From positions 1-64,000 of the forward strand of contig JBMTQX010000009.1 of assembly GCA_049446715.1 (NCBI GenBank): a stretch of 64,000 bases of DNA. Reading direction: 5' to 3'. Position 1 is the first letter of the stretch; every line of letters starts with the position of its first letter. Source of the DNA: Eutrophocola sp049446715 (GTDB lineage Bacteria > Pseudomonadota > Gammaproteobacteria > Pseudomonadales > Pseudohongiellaceae). Position numbers and translations under genes: made by a program. Below the pieces are notes generated by a model that did no database searches, was not told the origin of the DNA, and saw only the letters and a program-made list of their open reading frames with translations. This document shows positions 60,453-64,000 of the stretch, piece by piece.

Positions 60453-61471
60453 AACGCATCCAGTGCCTGCACGGCCTGCTGCACCTGTGCCGACGACAGT
60501 TGCTTCAGGCATTGGGTATGGCCGAGCGGACACACGCGCTTGAAACACGGACTGCAGTCCAGCCCCAGCGAAACCACCTGTACCCGGTCTGCCAGTGGCG
60601 GCGTGAAGGCCGGCGATGTCGAGCCGTAAATCACCACCAGTGGCCGGGCCAGGGCTGAGGCGATGTGCATCAGGCCGGAGTCGTTGCTGACCACCTTGTC
60701 AGCACAGGCCATCAGGTGCACGGCTTCGGCCAGGGTGGTATCACCGGCCAGGTTCAGGCAGAACTCTGCCAGGGCCGCCGGAACCTGGCGTTTGATGGTA
60801 GTCGCATCTTCCCGGTCATTCGCTGAACCCAGAATCCAGACCTGGCCTTCTTCGGCCAGCCAGTGGGCAGCCACCTCGGCGTAGCCTGCGGCCGGCCATT
60901 TTTTGGCAATCCCGAATTCGGCGCCGGGACACAGCACCATGACCGGCCGCTGCCGATCCAGGCCACGCGTGGCTAGGGTCGCTTCTGATAACTCGGCACT
61001 GACACGCAGTGCCGGTCTCGGCAAGGGGGACGGCAAGGTTTGCCCGACGGGAGAGGCCAGGGCCACGAAGCGTTCCACCATCAGCGGATACGCAGTCTTG
61101 TCCAGCACGCGGCAGTCGTTCAGCAGCCAGGACCGGGCTTCCCCGCGCCAGCCGGTGCGGACAGGAATACCGGCAAACCAGGGAATGAGGGCAGACTTGA
61201 AGGAATTGGGCAGCACGATGGCCTGGTCAAAACGCTGCTCTTGCAACTGTCTGGCCAGTGCTCGGCGTTTGCCCAGGCCAAGCTCGCCATGCCCCAAGGT
61301 CATCTCGATGGTGCTGCTCACTTGCGGCATGTGGTCCAGCAGGGCCCGGCACCAGGCCGGTGCCAGGACATGGATATCGGCGTCAGGGTTTTGCTGCTTC
61401 AGCGCCATGAACAGGCTTTGCGACATGACCATGTCACCCACCCAGGACGGCCCGATAATGAGAATCTTCAT
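60449..61471 (-). CDS. waaF: ADP-heptose:LPS heptosyltransferase II
   Basis: 340 residues. WaaF adds heptose II to the inner core. MKILIIGPSWVGDMVMSQSL opens it; VLPNSFKSALIPWFAGIPVRTG and VVSNDSGLMHIASALARPLV are the GT9 motifs. First gene of the coupled waaF-waaG-waaP run. Confidence 0.95.
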   Translation of the reverse strand: MKILIIGPSWVGDMVMSQSLFMALKQQNPDADIHVLAPAWCRALLDHMPQVSSTIEMTLGHGELGLGKRRALARQLQEQRFDQAIVLPNSFKSALIPWFAGIPVRTGWRGEARSWLLNDCRVLDKTAYPLMVERFVALASPVGQTLPSPLPRPALRVSAELSEATLATRGLDRQRPVMVLCPGAEFGIAKKWPAAGYAEVAAHWLAEEGQVWILGSANDREDATTIKRQVPAALAEFCLNLAGDTTLAEAVHLMACADKVVSNDSGLMHIASALARPLVVIYGSTSPAFTPPLADRVQVVSLGLDCSPCFKRVCPLGHTQCLKQLSSAQVQQAVQALDAL

Positions 61472-61509
61472 GCCTTACACCCTGGCCAACCTGACAGGCC
61501 GCAACGCCG

Positions 61510-63291
61510 TCAACGGGATTCCGGCGCCACGCGCAGCACTTCGTGCATGGTGGTGATGCCGGCAGCCACTTTCTGCGCCCCACTCAGGCGCAGGCTGCGC
61601 ATGCCCTGCTGATACGCCTGCCGGCGCAGTTTTGGCAGATCGTCCTTGGCTTCGGAGAACTGTTGCAGCGCTTCCGAATACGGCATGACTTCATAGATGC
61701 CCTGGCGCCCCTTGAAGCCGGTCTCCCGGCAATCCAGACAACCGACGGGGTCAAACACCTGTTTCGGTAGCGGCGCGCTCCAGGGTTTGACCATCGCGTT
61801 CCAGACATCGACATCCGGTTCTGCCGGGCGTTTGCAATTCAGGCACAACACCCGGACCAGGCGCTGGGCCACGACACCCACCAGGGTCGCCTTGATCAGG
61901 TAGGACGGGACGCCCAGCTCCAGCAGGCGGGTGATGGCGGTGGGCGCATCGTTGGTGTGCAGTGATGACAACACCAGGTGCCCGGTCAGGGCGGCCTGGA
62001 TCGCCATGTCGGCCGTTTCCAGGTTGCGGATCTCACCGATCATGATGATGTCCGGGTCCTGGCGCAGCAGCGCCTTTACGCCACTGGCAAAGGTCAGGTC
62101 GATGTTTTCCTGCACCTGCATCTGGTTGAAGCTGGATTCGACCATCTCGATCGGATCCTCGATGGTGCAGACATTCACTTCCTTGGTGGCCAGGGTTTTC
62201 AGCGTGGAATACAGCGTTGTGGTTTTGCCGCTGCCGGTCGGCCCGGTAATCAGTATGATGCCGGTCTTTTTCCCGATCATCTCCTGCCAGCGTCCCTGGT
62301 CATTGTCGTCAAAGCCGAGGTCGCCGAAGGTTTTCAGCAAGACATCGGGATCAAAGATGCGCATGACCATCTTTTCACCGAACGCTGTCGGCAACGTGGA
62401 CAAGCGCAGTTCCACTTCATTGCCTTCCGGGCTCTTGGTTTTCAGGCGCCCATCCTGCGGTTTGCGTTTTTCGGCCACGTTCATGCGCCCGAGGATTTTC
62501 AGGCGACTGGTGACCGCATTAAGCACCTGCATGGGGATCTGGTAGACGGTGTACAGCACACCGTCGATGCGAAACCGGACGTTACCCACTTCGCGTCGCG
62601 GCTCTATGTGAATATCACTGGCGCGCTGTTCAAAGGCATACTGCAGTAGCCAGTCGACAATACGTACCACCCCCTGGTCATTGGCCTCGGGGTCTTTCAT
62701 GTTGCCCAGCTCGAGCATCTGCTCAAGGTTGGTCAGGCCCGGTGCCCGCGAGGAACTGCCGGACTTGGCAATATCGATGGACGCTGCCAGCCGGTACAAC
62801 TCTTCGGTCAGGCGTTGCAGGTCGGACGGGTTGGCCACCACGCGCTTGATGGTTTTGCGCGTGACATGTTCCAGGTCCGCTTCCCAGCTGGCGATAAACG
62901 GTTCCGCACTGGCAATGGTGACTTCCGTGGCTGATACGGCCACGGCCATTATTTTATGGCGCTGGGTGAAGGCATAGGACATCACCTGGGTCACCTTGGC
63001 CGCATCGATGCTCAGTGGATCGATGTGGAAGTATTCCTGCCCGGACAGTTCCGCCAGAAAGCGCGTAAGGGCTTCCAGGGTCAGCTTGCTGCCGGTATGC
63101 AGCTGGTCGTCCAGGTGCTGGTCGGCGATATAGGTCAGGAGGTGGTTTTTCTGCTGGGCAGCGGTGCGGCGACGACCTGCGAGGGTATCGAGCTGTTCCT
63201 GGCAGATACGTCCGGCCTTTTCCAGTTCCCGCAGAAACGCCCCCAGTTCAAGCGGGCAATCCTGCGGCTTGGTGTGTTTGGCAACGATCAT
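61510..63291 (-). CDS. GspE/PilB-family type II/IV secretion ATPase
   Basis: 593 residues. Hexameric ATPases of this family power assembly of type IV pili or type II pseudopili. The MshEN-like N domain spans residues about 60-160. Then come RASDIHIEPR, Walker A GPTGSGKTTTLY (350-361), the Asp box TIEDPIEM, Walker B DPDIIMIGEIRN and His box LVLSSLHTNDA. A zinc-type cysteine pair-of-pairs is present (CLNC, CLDC). No other pilin or secretion genes lie next to it here. It is not known whether it works with pili controlled by the FimX-like protein. Confidence 0.88.
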   Translation of the reverse strand: MIVAKHTKPQDCPLELGAFLRELEKAGRICQEQLDTLAGRRRTAAQQKNHLLTYIADQHLDDQLHTGSKLTLEALTRFLAELSGQEYFHIDPLSIDAAKVTQVMSYAFTQRHKIMAVAVSATEVTIASAEPFIASWEADLEHVTRKTIKRVVANPSDLQRLTEELYRLAASIDIAKSGSSSRAPGLTNLEQMLELGNMKDPEANDQGVVRIVDWLLQYAFEQRASDIHIEPRREVGNVRFRIDGVLYTVYQIPMQVLNAVTSRLKILGRMNVAEKRKPQDGRLKTKSPEGNEVELRLSTLPTAFGEKMVMRIFDPDVLLKTFGDLGFDDNDQGRWQEMIGKKTGIILITGPTGSGKTTTLYSTLKTLATKEVNVCTIEDPIEMVESSFNQMQVQENIDLTFASGVKALLRQDPDIIMIGEIRNLETADMAIQAALTGHLVLSSLHTNDAPTAITRLLELGVPSYLIKATLVGVVAQRLVRVLCLNCKRPAEPDVDVWNAMVKPWSAPLPKQVFDPVGCLDCRETGFKGRQGIYEVMPYSEALQQFSEAKDDLPKLRRQAYQQGMRSLRLSGAQKVAAGITTMHEVLRVAPESR

Positions 63292-63378
63292 TCGGCGATA
63301 ACTGGAATTGACTGCTCGAGGGCTTCAGGGAGGAGTGTAAAGCCCCACTTGGGAAAAACAAGCGTAACCTGGAGCTCG

Positions 63379-64000
63379 CTAGGGTGCCAGCGTACCACGC
63401 AGTTTGTTCTCGGCAGTCCGGGCTTTTGGCGAGTCCGTGAATTCCTGTTTCAGTTTACCGATGGTGGTGGATACGGTGCCGTAACGTTTCAGGCCGAAAC
63501 GTCCGGCAATATCCTGCAGGGTTACGCCTGCCACTTCCTGGCACAGGTACATGGCCATCCAGCGTGGCACGTTCTTGGAACCAGGACCGCGCGCCGCTTT
63601 GAGGATGCTTTTTTCCGGCACCTTGTAATGGGCCGCCACCGCTGACACCACTTTGCTGATGGACGGACGCAGCCGCGCCTGGGCGCCTTTGGGCTTGCCA
63701 CGCACCTGGTCAGGTGAGGACTTGGCCTGCATGCGTTTGCGGAAGCCTGGATCACCGAGAATGGAAAGCTGGTTTTTCTTGCCATAAAAGTGGCTCAGCT
63801 CGGCATCCACACCTTCGGCGACAAATTTTCCGTAACGCGCATTCGGTCGCGGTGCCTTGCCCATGGTGCTGAGCACCGGCTCGCGATTGAGCCAGCCGGG
63901 CGCTCGCGCCTTGTTCAGGTAAGCCGGCAGCGAGGACCACGGGTAGGTCTCCGGATTCTGGCGTGCCTGCTTCGGCAGACTGTGGAGATAGCGGGACACG
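63379..64000 (-). CDS. IS200-like / REP-associated tyrosine transposase, C-terminal part (5' end outside window)
   Basis: The visible ~206 residues start inside the protein; the frame is open to the window edge, and the GTG at 63999 is probably internal. PETYPWSSLPAYL and GWLNREPVL ... ARYGKFVAEGVD are the C-terminal part of the Y1 (HUH) transposase fold of RAYT-type proteins. A DnaA-like DNA-binding domain follows (VSAVAAHYKVPEKSILKAA; RWMAMYLCQEVAGVTLQDIA; FGLKRYGTVSTTIGKL), an arrangement known in this group. The catalytic HUH and Tyr lie outside the window. The GTAG-headed REP elements scattered through the window are plausible substrates or products. Confidence 0.75.
   Translation of the reverse strand, partial: VSRYLHSLPKQARQNPETYPWSSLPAYLNKARAPGWLNREPVLSTMGKAPRPNARYGKFVAEGVDAELSHFYGKKNQLSILGDPGFRKRMQAKSSPDQVRGKPKGAQARLRPSISKVVSAVAAHYKVPEKSILKAARGPGSKNVPRWMAMYLCQEVAGVTLQDIAGRFGLKRYGTVSTTIGKLKQEFTDSPKARTAENKLRGTLAP

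Overview
The window looks like chromosome of a gammaproteobacterium. Three blocks show this. Positions 4.0-19.5 kb carry rnr-rlmB-(higBA)-rpsF-rpsR-DUF2232-rplI ... dnaB-alr-radA. Positions 29.3-40.7 kb carry orn, rsgA, rhdA, psd, epmA, efp, epmB and a FimX-like gene, followed by parC. Positions 43.5-50.5 kb carry parE-yqiA-cpdA-DUF1249-nudF, divergent from tolC, which is the E. coli order. Blocks two and three, plus the LPS block waaA-FAD oxidoreductase-aldo/keto reductase-hldE, recall Pseudomonas order. I therefore infer a Pseudomonadales-like, probably marine, gammaproteobacterium; genus and species cannot be read from the sequence.

Layout. 1-2600 is the edge of an A+T-richer genomic island: a partial sulfatase-family gene, an IS3-family element, and an integrase stump cut by that IS, next to tRNA-Leu(CAG). 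2.7-19.5 kb is core replication and translation genes with an inserted higBA toxin-antitoxin pair. It is interrupted by a membrane-anchored winged-helix regulator and a TonB-dependent receptor whose upstream regions share GTTAAC-type sites. 19.5-29 kb is more accessory: a DUF945 protein, a protein with three DnaT-like domains, a split spermidine-synthase-like pair, an M13 peptidase, and three neighbouring broken genes (DUF1348, DMT transporter, cupin). 29.3-40.7 kb holds RNA turnover and ribosome GTPase genes, phosphatidylserine decarboxylase, the complete EF-P beta-lysylation set (efp, epmA, epmB), a degenerate GGDEF/EAL FimX-like protein, a membrane protein with a degenerate cyclase domain and a decayed response regulator. 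41-50.5 kb holds topoisomerase IV, cpdA, nudF and tolC. 50.5-61.5 kb is an LPS-core and lipid A block (waaA, hldE, an acyltransferase fused to a kinase-like domain, a GT-C membrane glycosyltransferase, waaP, waaG, waaF). The window ends with an orphan GspE/PilB-type ATPase and the C-terminal part of an IS200-like/REP-associated (Y1) transposase.

The most distinctive signal is a family of interspersed palindromes beginning with GTAG. Each is GTAG followed by an imperfect hairpin of the form GTCGGCA...TGCCGAC, mostly in head-to-head pairs. Copies lie between genes at 2.8, 7.2, 7.4, 8.2, 10.9-11.1, 17.9, 22.9 and 24.8 kb. GTAG plus hairpin is the known signature of REP elements mobilised by RAYT transposases, and a transposase of that superfamily is encoded at the right end. 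One copy (10831-11113) is enclosed by 38-bp inverted repeats and may be a REP-containing MITE. A second GTAG palindrome family lies at 3.8 and 22.7-22.9 kb.
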